Source of the DNA: Eutrigla gurnardus
Lineage: Eukaryota; Chordata; Actinopteri; Perciformes; Triglidae
Length of the DNA stretch: 64,000 bases
Direction: 5' to 3'
Assembly: GCA_963514095.1 (NCBI GenBank)
Contig: OY741268.1
Coordinates: 620,001-684,000, forward strand
In this document: piece by piece, positions 33,495 to 44,186 of the stretch
Layout of the letters: the number at the start of each line of letters is the position of its first letter
How positions within the stretch are numbered: the stretch's first letter is position 1
Notes under the pieces: model-generated
What the model saw: only the letters and a program-made list of their open reading frames with translations
What the model was told of the DNA's origin: nothing
The model's database searches: none
Position numbers and translations under genes: made by a program

Positions 33495-33755
33495 GTGAGG
33501 GCGGATAACTCCACCACTCGGTCTGCTGTGGTCGGGATGCGCTCTGACATCTCCGCAGTTCGCGAGTTCACGGCACTGATGCGAGCTGAAGTGGCCGCTA
33601 ACCGGGAGGAAATGGTGACAAATCGGTCAACTATGGTCGGGATGCGCTCTGACATCTCCACAGTTCGCGAGTTGCCGGCATGGATGCGAGCCGAAGTGGC
33701 CACTAACCGGGAGGAAATGGCGAAGTTAAGGGCGGCGAAAGCTGCAGGAGAGTGA
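33495..33755 (+). pseudogene. Coiled-coil-like ORF with a 35-residue tandem duplication
   Basis: No family recognised. The open stretch has no ATG start (first codon GTG), so it may be an internal exon. Two 105-bp units, offset 33529 to 33634, encode VGMRSDIS(A/T)VRE, MRAEVA(A/T)NREEM and differ at only a few bases. The peptide is charged, glycine-poor and fits a helix. It ends at TGA (33753) shortly before AATAAA and an A-run (33779-33794), like the 3' end of an mRNA. It may be a retroposed transcript end or an accessory gene of the surrounding element. Confidence 0.35.
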
Positions 33756-33989
33756 TGAATAAAATAAAAATGGCAGAAAAAAAAAAAAAAAAAAGGACTC
33801 CCACACCACCCCAAAAAATAATAGCTACACTGGACCTTTTTTTTTTTTTTTTTTCTTGTTCTCTGTCGATGCTGACACACGTAATCTGTATGCACTGGAC
33901 CTCAGCTCTCTGTACCACCTACTGCTGTAACATATTATGTCAAATGTCATAAGTAAAAGAAAATGTTATGTCAAGTGAAAAATGCAAAA

Positions 33990-34170
33990 GATAAGAAAAG
34001 ATTATGATGTAGATTATTTTCCTGTGGGTAATGGGGGTGGGACTAGATAAGCCTTGCCTTCTCCCGCTTTCCCTTTCGGCCATGTGTATTTTACTATGTG
34101 AACAAAGATGTGTGATGATGATTTAACGGACATGCCCGAAATAAACAAATAAAAAAAAAATACAAAAATT
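33990..34170 (+). mobile_element. Retroposon 3' end with polyA
   Basis: GGACTAGATAAGCCTTGCC and CCCGAAATAAACAAATAAAA resemble the 3' UTR and tail of a fish LINE or retroposon. No coding part remains. Confidence 0.35.
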
Positions 34171-34484
34171 AATCTCTCCCAATTTATCACAGCAATTTGT
34201 CACGAAAGTGTCCTGTGTCCTCCATCCGACTGCAAGAGTGTGCTGTCCGACCACACCTGTGTCTGCCATTCATTGCATTGGTGCCTGCATCTTTTCTGAA
34301 AAAGGTATGAAGTATGTGTGTGTTGGGGGTGGGGGCTGCTTTTTTGTCCTTTAAGTAATGTTTTCCGTGCAGGACTTTTTTTGTGAGTATTTCTATTCAC
34401 ACATCCTGCGTAAGCTATGCAAAAAAATGCATAGTGAAGCTTGCACGTTGTTTGGTATTTCTGATTTCCAAAAAATATTTCAAT

Positions 34485-34598
34485 CTTGAAGCTCTCAACA
34501 AATTTATCCTGCATTTCCCCTACAAGTGGGCAGACAGGACAAATAGGCCACATGCGATCCCACACACGTTTTCAACAAGGAAAACAATAGGTGGAAAC
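34485..34598 (+). pseudogene. EnSpm/CACTA transposase-like fragment
   Basis: The peptide LEALNKFILHFPYKWADRTN ... RKTIGGN resembles a conserved stretch of transposase-linked proteins from vertebrate EnSpm elements, recalled from family knowledge. A T-rich tract and CAATCTTGAAG precede it, so it may be an exon start. Only about 38 codons survive; downstream the frame decays. It supports the CACTA-like call for the 4.2-kb element. Confidence 0.4.
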
Positions 34599-34659
34599 TG
34601 GGCTGTTCCAAAAGGGTTCACAATCTTTAGAGAACAACTGTATTCACTATTACTCTAGT

Positions 34660-35120
34660 CTCTAAATGCCTTTAATGTTGTGACTTACTGTGAATCTAGT
34701 TAAAAGTTGTCTAAGCTGGGTGAAACCTGCTCTGCTGGTAGGTTGAGACAGTGTTCCTAATCTTTTTTTTTTTGTTTGTTTTTTTCTTGGCATATTCTCT
34801 CTGATCTGCATACTTAGACAGACAGCATTGACGTTAGATGAGAATGCGTCCTCGAAGGTCTGGAGAAGCTGGTGAAGGAATACATGGTATGTTAATTTAC
34901 CTTTTATATTTACTAAGGTTTTGATCAGTTGGAATGGATGGGGTTTCCTCTGGGTTCCAATCAGCTGTAAAATTTGGAAAGATAAGGTCTTAAAAACCTC
35001 TTTGAAATCTACCTACTTGCCGACTGCATTGCATTTGTAAACCAACCAGGCATGTACTTACAAATTGATGTCTGCACAGAATAACAATTTATTAGGCCAA
35101 CTGCTATACGTAAGTTCTAC
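34660..35120. other. Unassigned A/T-rich interior of the CACTA-like element
   Basis: No convincing ORF or repeat. A T/G-rich tract sits at 34761-34790. Possibly further decayed transposase introns. Confidence 0.2.
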
Positions 35121-35771
35121 CTATCATGGATGTAGCGATTACCGGTATAATGATAAACCGCGGTAAAATTCCCGACGGTTATTATCACCATTTCAGATTT
35201 TATTATCGCAATTTGAAAAACTCAAGGTGATACTGCTCATTTCCTGGAGAAGCAGCAGCACCTGAGCGGCACTCCCTCAGAATATAATATTTTAATGTTT
35301 TTTCTGCCAAGGAAAGTATATTGTGCATGTTTAAAAAAAAATAAAAAATAAAACTTGGTTAAAAGATTTCAGTGTGTGTTAGGGCTAGGCAATATAATCT
35401 ATGTTAATATATTTCTAAACAAGATATAACACGGGACAATATTGCTTATATCAATCGGGTTCATTTTGCTTTGGGCTGCAACTATTTCTCCTCTCCCTAT
35501 CCCTGTATCCCTACACACCACCTTTCTGCTCCGCCTCCCTCACTCTGCGACCACAACAATTTTTGTGTTGTTGCTTGTGTAAAACTGCAATATCATTCCA
35601 TTTGTGTTACTACCAGTGCATTGTTAGTCATTGACTAATTTCGAAAATACAATTTTATGGCAATATCTACTGTTTATCTTATGTTTCTTTCTACCCATGA
35701 CACCAAGCAGTCTGTAGACTTTGTTGAAACTTAGTTTCAGTTACTATTCACTACAAACCTTAAAGTGTTAA

Positions 35772-36203
35772 CACTCAAATTGTATTCTTTGAACGACCTT
35801 AATTAAATCATGGAAAGTATTTCCATGTAATTAAAAGGCCTTTTTTCAGCATTAAGCAATTCTGTTGGGCCAACTTATTTTATTTGGGTTGGAACTTAAT
35901 ATACTGGTGTAATTTTACTACTGTCAAATTAGTGGGTCCAATACTATTATATTTAGTCAGTCTCAGCCCTTTGAAACAAGTTAAATCAACCCTAATGAAT
36001 TAATTGACCCAACACAACTAAATTGAGTTGGACTCAAACCTAGAAGATAAGTTCAATCAACCCTTTTAAATGAAGTTGAACCCATGCAAGTGCATCAAGT
36101 TGGACTAACAAAATTGCTTAATGCTGAAAGAAAGCCATTTAATCGTGTGAAAATACTTTCCATGATTTTTTTAAGTTCATTCAAAGAGTTATTTTTTTGA
36201 GTG
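35772..36203. repeat. Inverted-repeat block at the right end of the CACTA-like element
   Basis: CACTCAAATTGTATTCTTTG at the left and the complement of CACTCAAAAAAATAACTCTT at the right extend about 105 bp as inverted repeats (shared ATCATGGAAAGTATTT and CAGCATTAAGCAATT). The block could be a MITE in its own right sharing the terminus, or a subterminal repeat. The interior has AAGTTGAACCCA-like subrepeats. Confidence 0.65.
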
Positions 36204-37011
36204 CACAGAGAGAGCGAGAGAGGGAGGGAGCGAGAGAGAGATATAATATAATAATAAGAGAGAGAGAGAGACGGAGACAGAGGCTCAGTGTGTCACTATC
36301 AATAAATCCCCCCCCAGTCTAAGCCTATAGCAGCTTAACTAAGAGCTGGCTCAGGGCAAACCTGAGCCAGACCTAACTATAAGCGTTGTCAAAGAGAACG
36401 GTTTGAAGCCTACTCTTAAATGTGGGAACAGTGTCTGCCTCCCAAACCAGAACCGGAAGATGGCTCCACAGAAGAGGAGCTTGATGACTGAAAGCTCTGG
36501 CACCTGTTCTAATTTTGGAGACTTTTGGCACTACAAGTAACCCATTATTCTGAGAGCGTAGTGCTCTAGCAGGACAGTAGGGTTTAACTAGAAAATTCCC
36601 TCTGGGGAAATTTTGAAAGGGGCACGGGGGTTACTGCCGGAGTGTCTACATTATGATGAGATTCTTCAGAGATTTCAAACGAGATGGAGTTGTTGTTTTA
36701 GAGGCAAATACAGAGACTGTTTGCTGAAAAGTTTGCATGAATTTACCTCTAAAACGGCTCCGTCTCATAACGGTACATCATTATCACATAGCGTGGTGAA
36801 TGTGCAGGTCCCAAACTGTCAATGAAAGCATTTTGGAGTTGTTGGATTGTGTATTTGATGAGTTTGATGAGGGAAACCAGGAAAGCCTCTGTAGTGTAGC
36901 TCTGAGCAGCTAAAATAGCTTACACTGACAAATAAAGGTAATGAACCTACTGCTGTGACTATAGGGATTATGGCAATGGGCCAATTTGCTAAAATGTTGA
37001 ACTATCCCTTT

Positions 37012-37176
37012 GTTTTTATTTTGTTAAGATTCTTTTTCTGACATAGACGCCTTTTATTCAGCAGTGAACAGAGAGGAAACATGGGAGAGAGAGGGGGATG
37101 TGACATGCAGCAAAGGACCTCCGGTCTGCAGCATACATGGTACATGGCTCTAACCACTAGACCACCTGCGTGGCGG
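37012..37176 (-). mobile_element. tRNA-derived SINE with 14-bp TSD
   Basis: Perfect duplication TGAACTATCCCTTT at 36998-37011 and 37177-37190. On the minus strand the head CAGGTGGTCTAGTGGTTAGAG contains an A-box-like motif; the body TTTGCTGCATGTCACATCCC with CTCTCTCTCCC and AATAAAAGG follows. Same family as the SINEs at 20615 and 63617. Confidence 0.85.
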
Positions 37177-37463
37177 TGAACTATCCCTTTAACTGTAGCT
37201 GTGTCCTGAGGCTCAGTTAAAGGGTTACCATGGCAACTTGAAGTCTCCGCAGGCCGTGAGAGACAGAAACGTGCAGAATAACAGCAATTTTCTGCTACTG
37301 CACTGGTCTCATATTTTCTGACAAAATGGTCGGTTTGAAAAAAAACAGACCATCATCGCCACAAGGACTTCCCGAACGATTTGATATGATTTAGGTGTTT
37401 TTGCAGTATATATTTTGGAGATATTTTGCAAGTTTAAAACAGGGGACCTCTCTCTACTTCTCA

Positions 37464-37900
37464 GGGGCGCCGTAATGGGGGAAAGGTTAGGACGATTCTA
37501 AGGGGGCCCATGACTGACAGGGGCCCTAAAATATTAGAACATGAGGATTTTTTATTAAATGAACTTGTCATCGTTAATCAATAATTTCCATTAATAAAAC
37601 GTTTTATATAGAGTGAAATAAATAAAATAACGGTTAATTTCACTGTTTTCTGACAAAAAGTAACAATGTTAAACCTCTGTACACCCCCCTGTATTTAGAA
37701 GTAATGGTTTGGTCCTCTTTTCAAACGCAGCGCATCCCGTGCCACTATTGAGTGAGTAAGGAGGGAGGATCGTATCATCAACGACAAAAATCAGGCTTTC
37801 AAAAGCAAAAATAGAGCAAAGAAAAGAAAGATAGAGAAGTTAAAGGGCAACAGTATGTCACACATTTTTTCAGCCAAAAAGGTGAGAGTAGTTGATGAGT
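37464..37900 (+). mobile_element. Possible hAT fragment with a transposase first exon
   Basis: CAGGGGCGCCGTAATGGGG at 37464 looks like a hAT end. At 37785-37880 the sequence reads roughly SGFQKQK, then RKERIEKLKGNSMSHIFSA across a shift, followed by GTGAGA (donor-like). Such basic leaders occur in first exons of fish hAT transposases. Weak, and no second end was found. Confidence 0.3.
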
Positions 37901-38233
37901 GGTGTTGTTATTTTCACTCTGATGACCGCTAATTCAAGGATGATTCACCAAGCTAAAATAGAAAAAGAGTTTTGGTATTTCACTCCTCTTTTAGCTGACA
38001 TTAAATCAATGCACGTAAACTTAGCAGCTATTCATACTAAATAAGTTTTCCCTGTCCACTGATGCCAGGATCAGATGCATCTTCAGGCTCAGCAGCTCTG
38101 CCCCTCATATTGAACCTGATCCAGCTTTGCTCCCAGTCCCATCTGCAGAAGGAGGTGACTTGACATACATGCCCCAGCCCACCATAGCATATCTGAAGGG
38201 AGACTCTGGATTTTTTTTTTTTTAATGAGACAT

Positions 38234-38330
38234 CAGGGTTTCCCCCAGCGTATTTCAGCCATGGAGGGCCGTCATGCCTGAAATACACCTCCGCCGTGGC
38301 AAGCACGTAGGGAAGGAAAAAAAAGCTGCA
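38234..38330 (+). mobile_element. hAT-like terminal fragment
   Basis: CAGGGTTTCCCCCAGCG matches the end of the element at 24115. Interior GGAGGGCCGTCATGCCTG then CTCCGCCGTGGC. The opposite end was not found. 38331-38646 beyond it is unassigned. Confidence 0.4.
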
Positions 38331-38904
38331 TCTCTCTACCTAGCGCGACCCGCGAAACCGTTTGTATGAGCGCGAGAGACAGAAGGAGATAACGTAGGAA
38401 GAAAGTGCGGACAGGGCTTGTTAACATGGATATGAGTTTTTTTCAAAAAGAAAAAGTATTGAAATGAGGCGCAGGTGAGGTGAGACAAGACATGAGTCTT
38501 TTCTCATGGCTCAGTATACGTTAAGCTACTGCTAATAAAAACACTTCCTGTGCAGTGCAGCTTCACATTAAGAGCATGTAACTGGCTAAAGGTGAGCTGA
38601 CTTTTATTTTGAAGCAGACATAGGACGTAGCACTTTACACATACCAGGGCCCTCATTTATAAAACTGTGCGTAGGATCCTTACTAAAAGTGTACGTACGC
38701 CAAAAAGCCAAAGTTTGCGTGCGCCAAAAAAAAATCAGATTTATAAAACTGTGCGCACGCAAGCTGTACGCAATGTTCCCTTTATAAATCACAGGATCAC
38801 CTACAAGTGTGCGTACCTGAATCCCGCCCTGTACACGCCCACATTTTACTATGTTAATGAGCCGGCATGCAATCGTTTCCGTGTGCTGAATCACGGCGAC
38901 AGGT

Positions 38905-39099
38905 CAGAAAAAAAAGCGAAGAAACGTAACTTTTCAGAAACGGAGAAAGAGACACTTGTTTGGGAGGTGGAGGCCCGGAAAATAATTTAATTTAGTGGCC
39001 ACAGCAGCGGGATCACGAAGAAAAAGACGCAGTGCGAGTGGCAACACATTGCTGCTGCAGTCAACGGCGTCAGTGGGACGGAGCGGACGGTGATCTGAA
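38905..39099 (+). pseudogene. Myb/SANT-like DNA-binding domain remnant
   Basis: EKKAKKRNFSETEKETLVWE leads into EARKII, a stop, then FSGHSSGITKKKTQCEWQH and IAAAVNGVSGTERTV. This is the layout of the Myb-like (NAIF1/MSANTD-type) domain in Harbinger partners: basic start, helix, conserved Trp. The in-frame TAA near 38988 kills it. No second half is seen. Confidence 0.6.
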
Positions 39100-40056
39100 G
39101 GTAAATGACATCTTTCCGCTCCTTTACCAACATGTATTTGATATATTGCTTGAGTATTTGAGGAGGTTTGATTTTGATGTGACTTTGACGGGGATTGTCT
39201 CCGAAAAGGAGGGAGACACAGACGCGACTGAGACCAGAGGGATAAGGGTAAACAGATTTTAAACTTTTATTGTATATAAAACAAAACGTTCAATAGTTTT
39301 TGTCCTTCCAGAGTCTGCAGCGTGTGGCGTAGAGGAGGGTGATGGTGAGGAGGGTGACGGGCCCTCGGCACAGCCTCCGGGTCCGGCGCAAAGCAGCAGC
39401 GCACCCCGGACGCATGGCACATCAAGCGGTCGGGTGTAGAGTCTGCCTCCTGAAGTTCGGTAAAGTTGCGCTCTCCACGCTCCACGACTGAGCGCGCACA
39501 AGCGTGCCACTCATTATAGCGCATTTCCTCTGCACTCTGGTGGTTTAAAAACGAGGATAAAGTGTAACAAGTATACAATGGCTTAATGGCTGTATGTATG
39601 TGCGTTGATGATATATGCACATAAATAAGGAGAATATTTAGTTATTCCCGCTTTGTTCTGCAGTGATCTAATGGAGGATATTTATTACATGCATTTGGGC
39701 CGTCTCCTCCTGCGGTGACAGCGCTGATTCAATATTTCAAAATGATTTTGATTTAAGATACAAGTCAGATTTTAAAAGAAGGTGTTAATATGAAAAATAA
39801 TATCACTCATTAATAGTGTCAAAAACATTGCTGGAGTTCCTCATGATAACGCAGATCTAACGTATGATATGTAGTGTAATTAAACGTGTGCGAGTCATCA
39901 AAAATATTTAGTTCTTCTCACGTTTACTGCTGATTCCCTTCCAGTCTCCAGAATGTGTGTACCGGTACGCATGCCTCAGAGTTTGCTTACGGGTACTACG
40001 CACACTTTCCCGCCAAGTTTGGTTTTTATAGATCACAACATTTGCGTGGAAAGTGG

Positions 40057-40488
40057 TGTTGTGGAAAAATGAATCTGCCCAATAAAGATCAACAACCAGG
40101 ATCAGCTTTTTCTCCGAGGTTTATTCCACTAAGTATTCTCATCTGCAGAAGAAAGTACTGTTCACCCCTGCCTTCTGATGCAAAGGTTCAGAATCAGCAG
40201 GAACGACCCTGAGTCTAACAACAATCTCCCTTTTAAGGAGGAGGAACCATGGACAAAGGACGGATCATGTCCTATCTTACAAAGACAAGATGTACAGGCA
40301 AGGTCAAGATTTACAGAACACATAGTCCTGAAATTATCTTATGTCAATGTTGCACTCATGTTCATATCATCTACAAACAGGCATTCATTTTCGTCATAGC
40401 ATAACAGTCAGATGAGGAGATGCGGATCGACGTCTGGCCTGACAAATATTCTGATTATAAATTACAAACATCCAAAATTCCCATTACA
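40057..40488 (-). mobile_element. Solo LTR, 432 bp, 4-bp TSD
   Basis: Starts TGTTGTGG and ends ATTACA with GTGG on both sides (40053-40056 and 40489-40492). On the minus strand it begins TGTAATGGGAATTTTGG and has AATAAA (plus-strand TTTATT near 40123) near the end, which sets the orientation. It arose by LTR-LTR recombination. Family unknown. Confidence 0.65.
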
Positions 40489-40549
40489 GTGGCGTACGCA
40501 CGTTTCCAGCCCCGTTTTGTGCGTACGCAAGCTTTATAAATGAGGGCCC

Positions 40550-41088
40550 AGGCCTGTTTAGTTTATACTAAATATTCATACTAACTGTATTGTTTAGTTT
40601 ACACAGAACAGATTTTTTAAAATTCCTTCATGCTGACTTGGCCATACTATTCAACATTTTAATCAAAACAGAATTGGGCATCGTTTTGATACCTTTCTAC
40701 TTCAGTTACTGTACCTGCTTGTTTCTAGTTGGTATGGGGTTTCATTTAAAAATCTGCTGCTTATTTTATTTTTTATTTGATGTATCAATTTATAAATTAT
40801 ATTCATGTCAATGAACAATTTATATTAATTTAAAGAGTAATATTTATTTCAGTTATGCATTGATGTTGAGATTTTTTTCATTTAAGAATTGAAAAAAATA
40901 AAAATGTGATTTTCACCATAAAAGATGGCCTGTAGCAGATTTGTTTTCAGAATATTAGCCTTGCATCGTATAGAGAATTGTACTGTCTGCTGAATGTTGA
41001 ACATTTGCACAGTGTTGTACTTTCACAGCTCAGAATCCCAAAATCCCTGCTGCTTCTCTCAGAAAATTTTGTATGAGGACAGAAGACA
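40550..41088. other. A/T-rich unassigned interior of repeat R copy 2
   Basis: No convincing ORF, TIR or tandem repeat. It may be the remainder of the hAT-type element that begins near 37464. Confidence 0.2.
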
Positions 41089-42296
41089 GACGTGGCTGCA
41101 CTTAGAGGCTTATTTCAATTTCTGTAAATCTCTCTGATTTTTTGAGCACATGTGAGAGAAAAGAACAAGTTTGTCTACAAATTTGGAAAATATCATGTGT
41201 GTAGTGTGTAAATTGTGGCCGGGAGCAGTTTGGAAAGAGAGCAGTTTTTTTGGGGGGGGGGTTCTCTCCCACTGATGATTTCACGCACTCTAGCTCGGAA
41301 TGTTCCATGCAATACATACCCATTATAATCTCATAATTTCTCCCCAAACGATCATGGTCATTGAACAGTGATTGATATAAAAAACAATATGATCTATTGA
41401 AACGTGGGTTAATACACCAATACACAAGACTTGTGTCTACTGTTTAAAGTTAAGCAGCAGAAAACTACAATGATTGCTCTTTTTCACTCGTTTTTTTCGG
41501 CCCGTCCCATTCACTTCAATGCACTAGTAGCGAATCAAAATTTGTCCGGAAGATTAAAGAAGAAAATAATAATAAGTAGGAAAAAAATCCACAGTATAAC
41601 AACAGGGGCTGAGCCCCGAGCACTAGTCACCTCAGCTATTTCATAGCTGTAGGGGTCAGTGCTCAGGCTCTTGCCCCATGGCCCTAATGAGCTCTTTAAG
41701 ATATGATGGTGCCTGACCATTAAGAGCCTTGTAAGTGAGGAGAAGGATTTGAAATTCTATTCTGGATTTTACTGGGAGCCAGTGAAGAGAAGCTAATACA
41801 GGAGAAATGTAATCCCTTCTTTTAGTTTTAGTCAGAACAGGCGCTGCAGCATTCTGGACCAGCTGGAGAGCTTAAGAGATTTATTATAACAGCCTGATAA
41901 TAGGGAATTACAATAGTCCAGCCTTGAGGTAACAAATGCATGGACGAGTTTTTCTGCATCTTTTTGAGACAGCATTTAGTAATACTTTAGTAATGTTACG
42001 CAGGTGAAAGTAGGCTGTCCTTGTAGTTTGTTTAATATGTGAGTCAAAGGACAGGTCCTGATCAAAGATAACTCCAAGGTTTCTTACAGTAGTATTTGAG
42101 GCGATGGCAATCCCATCAATAGTCGCTATATCTTTAGACAGCGAGCTTCGAAGGAGTTTAGGCCCAAGTAAAATAACTTCTGTTTATTCTGAGTTCAACA
42201 TCAGGAAATTGCACGTCACCCAGGATTTTATGTCATCACCACATGCCTGGAGTTTAACTAGCTGATTGGTTTCTTCAGGCCTGATTGATAGATATA

Positions 42297-43121
42297 CACT
42301 CACCGGCCACTTTATTAGGTACACCTTGCTAGTACCAGCTTGGACCCCCTTTTGCCTTCAGAACTGCCTTAATCATTCGTGGCATAGATTCAACAAGGTA
42401 CTGGAAACATTCCTCAGAGAGTTTGGTCCATATTGACATGATAGCATCACGCAGTTGCTGCAGATTTGTTGGCTGCTCATCCATGATGCGAATCTCCCGT
42501 TTCACCACATCCCAAAGGTGCTCTATTGGATTGAGATCTGGTGACTGTGGAGGCCATTTGAGTACAGTGAACTTTATGACATGGCGCGTTATCCTGCTGG
42601 AAGTAGCCATCAGAAGATGGGTACACTGTGGTCATAAAGGGATGGACATGGTCAGCAACAATCCTCAGGTAGGCTGTGGCGTTGACACGATGCTCAATTG
42701 GTACTAATGGGCCCAAAGTGTGCCAAGAAAATATCCCCCACACCATTACACCACCACCAGCCTGAACCGTTAATACAAGGCATTTGCGCCCACAGAACTG
42801 CCGCTCACCGGATATTTTCTCTTTTTCAAACCATTCTCTGTAAACCCTAGAGATGGTTGTGTGAAAATCCCAGTAGATCAGCAGTTTCTGAAATACTCGG
42901 ACCTGCCCGTCTGGCACCAACAACCATGCCACGTTCAAAGTCACTTTAATCACCTTTCTTCCCCATTCTGATGCTCGGTTTGAACTGTAGCAGATCGTCT
43001 TGTCTTGTAGACCATGTCTACATGCCTAAATGCATTGAGTTGCTGCCATGTGATTGGCTGATTAGAAATTTGCGTTAACGAGCAGTTGGACAGGTGTACC
43101 TAATAAAGTGGCCGGTGGGTG
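42297..43121 (-). mobile_element. Tc1-like transposon, internally deleted, TA TSD
   Basis: Inverted ends CACTCACCGGCCACTTTATT and its complement, flanked by TA (42295-42296 and 43122-43123). The host L2 GATATAACTGAG site is cleanly split, as the intact copy at 44187-47398 shows. At 825 bp it is shorter than a full Tc1-like element (usually 1.2-1.6 kb). Confidence 0.92.
42329..42953 (-). pseudogene. Tc1-like DDE transposase, deletion derivative
   Basis: On the minus strand the frame from 42953 keeps part of the N-terminal region (LIYWDFHTTISRVYREW), then jumps to FCGRKCLVLTVQAGGGVMVW and DGYFQQDNAPCH (second Asp). A frameshift near 42560 precedes WPPQSPDLNPIEHLWDVVK (Glu of DDE) and the C-terminus ending PSWY. 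The first catalytic Asp segment and part of the DNA-binding domain are deleted. Confidence 0.85.
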
Positions 43122-44186
43122 TAATTGAGTATCATCAGCATAACAATGGAGGTTTATAGAGTGTCTTCTAATAATGTTGCCTAAAGGAAACATATATAAG
43201 TTAAAAAGAATTGGTCCGAGCACAGAACCTTGAGGAACACCATATTTAACTTTAGTCTGCCTGGAGGATTTTTCATTGACATTCACAAACTGAGATCGAT
43301 TGGATAAATAGGACTTAAACCAGCTTAATGCAGTTCCTTTGATGCCAATTCATTTTTCCAGTCTACATATTAGAATCTCATGGTTAATGGTGTCGAACAC
43401 AGCACTAAGCTCTTGCAGGACGAGTACAGAAACCAGTCCTTTGTCAGAAACAATTTGTCATTTTCACCAGAGCTGTCTCTGCACTATGATGTACTCTAAA
43501 TCCTGACTGGAAGTCCTCAAGTAGACTGTTGTTATTTATAAAGGATCTAGAGTAGGCTTCTTAAGAAGATGTTTATTTACAGCTACTTCAAATGACTGTG
43601 GCACATAGCCTGTTAATAAAGACACATTGCACATATTTACTAAGGACACGCTAACTAAGGGAAAACTTCTTTTAGTAGCCTAGTTGGTATCGGGTCTAGG
43701 AGACAGGTTGAAGGTTTAGAAGAAGTGATCATTGACGTTAGATGGTTAAGGTTGATCGGAGAAAAGCATTCTAAATATATATCAGGTCTTAATGCTGTTT
43801 CTATTTCTAAGATTCCCGAGTTTTAGGGTAACATGGTTCCAATTGAAGGCAAGTAATGAGTAATTTTGTCTCTGATAGCTAACATTTTAAGAATTTTATG
43901 ATCTCTAAGAATACATGGCTCAGTAGAGCTGTGACTCTTTGTCAGCCTGGCTACAGAACTGAAAAGAAATCTAGGGTTGTTTTTATTTTGCTCTATTAAA
44001 GATGAGTAGTAGGCTCTTCTGGCATTACGGAGAGCCTTCTTATACATTTTAAGACTGTCTTGCCAGACAAGGCAGGATTCTTACAGTTTGGTGGAGCACC
44101 AGATGATTTCAAGGTTACACAATTTTTGTTTTAATTTACGAGTTTGGGAGTTATACCAGGGAGCTAACTTCCTATGTTTTATGGTT

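Larger units (their letters stand above)
31979..36203 (+). mobile_element. CACTA (EnSpm)-like transposon relic, 4.2 kb
   Basis: Ends are CACTCAAAAAAA at 31979 and its complement TTTTTTTGAGTG at 36203; target overlap with the L2 is about 2 bp (CA), as expected for vertebrate EnSpm-type elements. The right end carries a 430-bp inverted-repeat subterminal block. One transposase-like piece is readable at 34485-34598. The interior holds other fragments: a hAT-like TAGGGATGTAAAC end (32822), a CCGGTATAATGATAAACCG patch (35140) and a TAGGGCTAGGCAATA end (35380). Classification is inference from ends and that peptide. Confidence 0.55.
38647..40549 (+). mobile_element. Harbinger-like TIR element, 1.9 kb
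   Basis: Inverted ends GGGCCCTCATTTATAAAACT and TTTATAAATGAGGGCCC, with further GCGTACGC/GTGCGCACGC motifs inside both ends. It carries a Myb-like gene remnant but no transposase, so it is a deletion derivative. A 432-bp solo LTR sits near the right end. TSD unclear. 39100-39950 has no recognisable coding sequence. Confidence 0.7.
36588..41684 (-). mobile_element. Repeat R copy 2, Helitron-like, hosting nested elements
   Basis: Inserted in L2 at TTA/TAA (36585-36587 and 41685-41687). On the minus strand the 3' end again shows hairpin AAAATTTCCC ... GGGAATTTT plus CTAG followed by T. The other end begins (T)TAGGGCCATGGGGCAAGAGC and forms a hairpin with the GGGGCTGAGCCCCGAGCACT near 41605. 36588-36760 matches 7260-7431, and 41090-41480 matches 5890-6320, both inverted, so these are the two ends of one copy. 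A SINE, hAT-type pieces and a Harbinger-like element lie inside. It does not match R copy 1 in its middle. Confidence 0.5.
31398..44186 (-). mobile_element. Single minus-strand L2 LINE split by three insertions
   Basis: Four pieces are collinear with the intact 3' half of the L2 at 44187-47398: 31398-31980 (3' UTR), 36204-36587 (UTR and ORF2 C-terminus), 41685-42296 and 43122-44186 (RT). The breaks are exact when compared with that copy: the CT tract, the GTTTAATGAGC site and the GATATAACTGAG site. The total LINE content is about 2.65 kb, 5' truncated near KTIKHRKL. Removing the CACTA-like, R and Tc1-like elements restores continuity. Confidence 0.85.

Noticed and set aside
34383..34658. Complete 91-codon gene
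   Set aside because: Only the middle 38 codons look conserved; the start lies in T-rich DNA and the end decays, so it is a transposase fragment.
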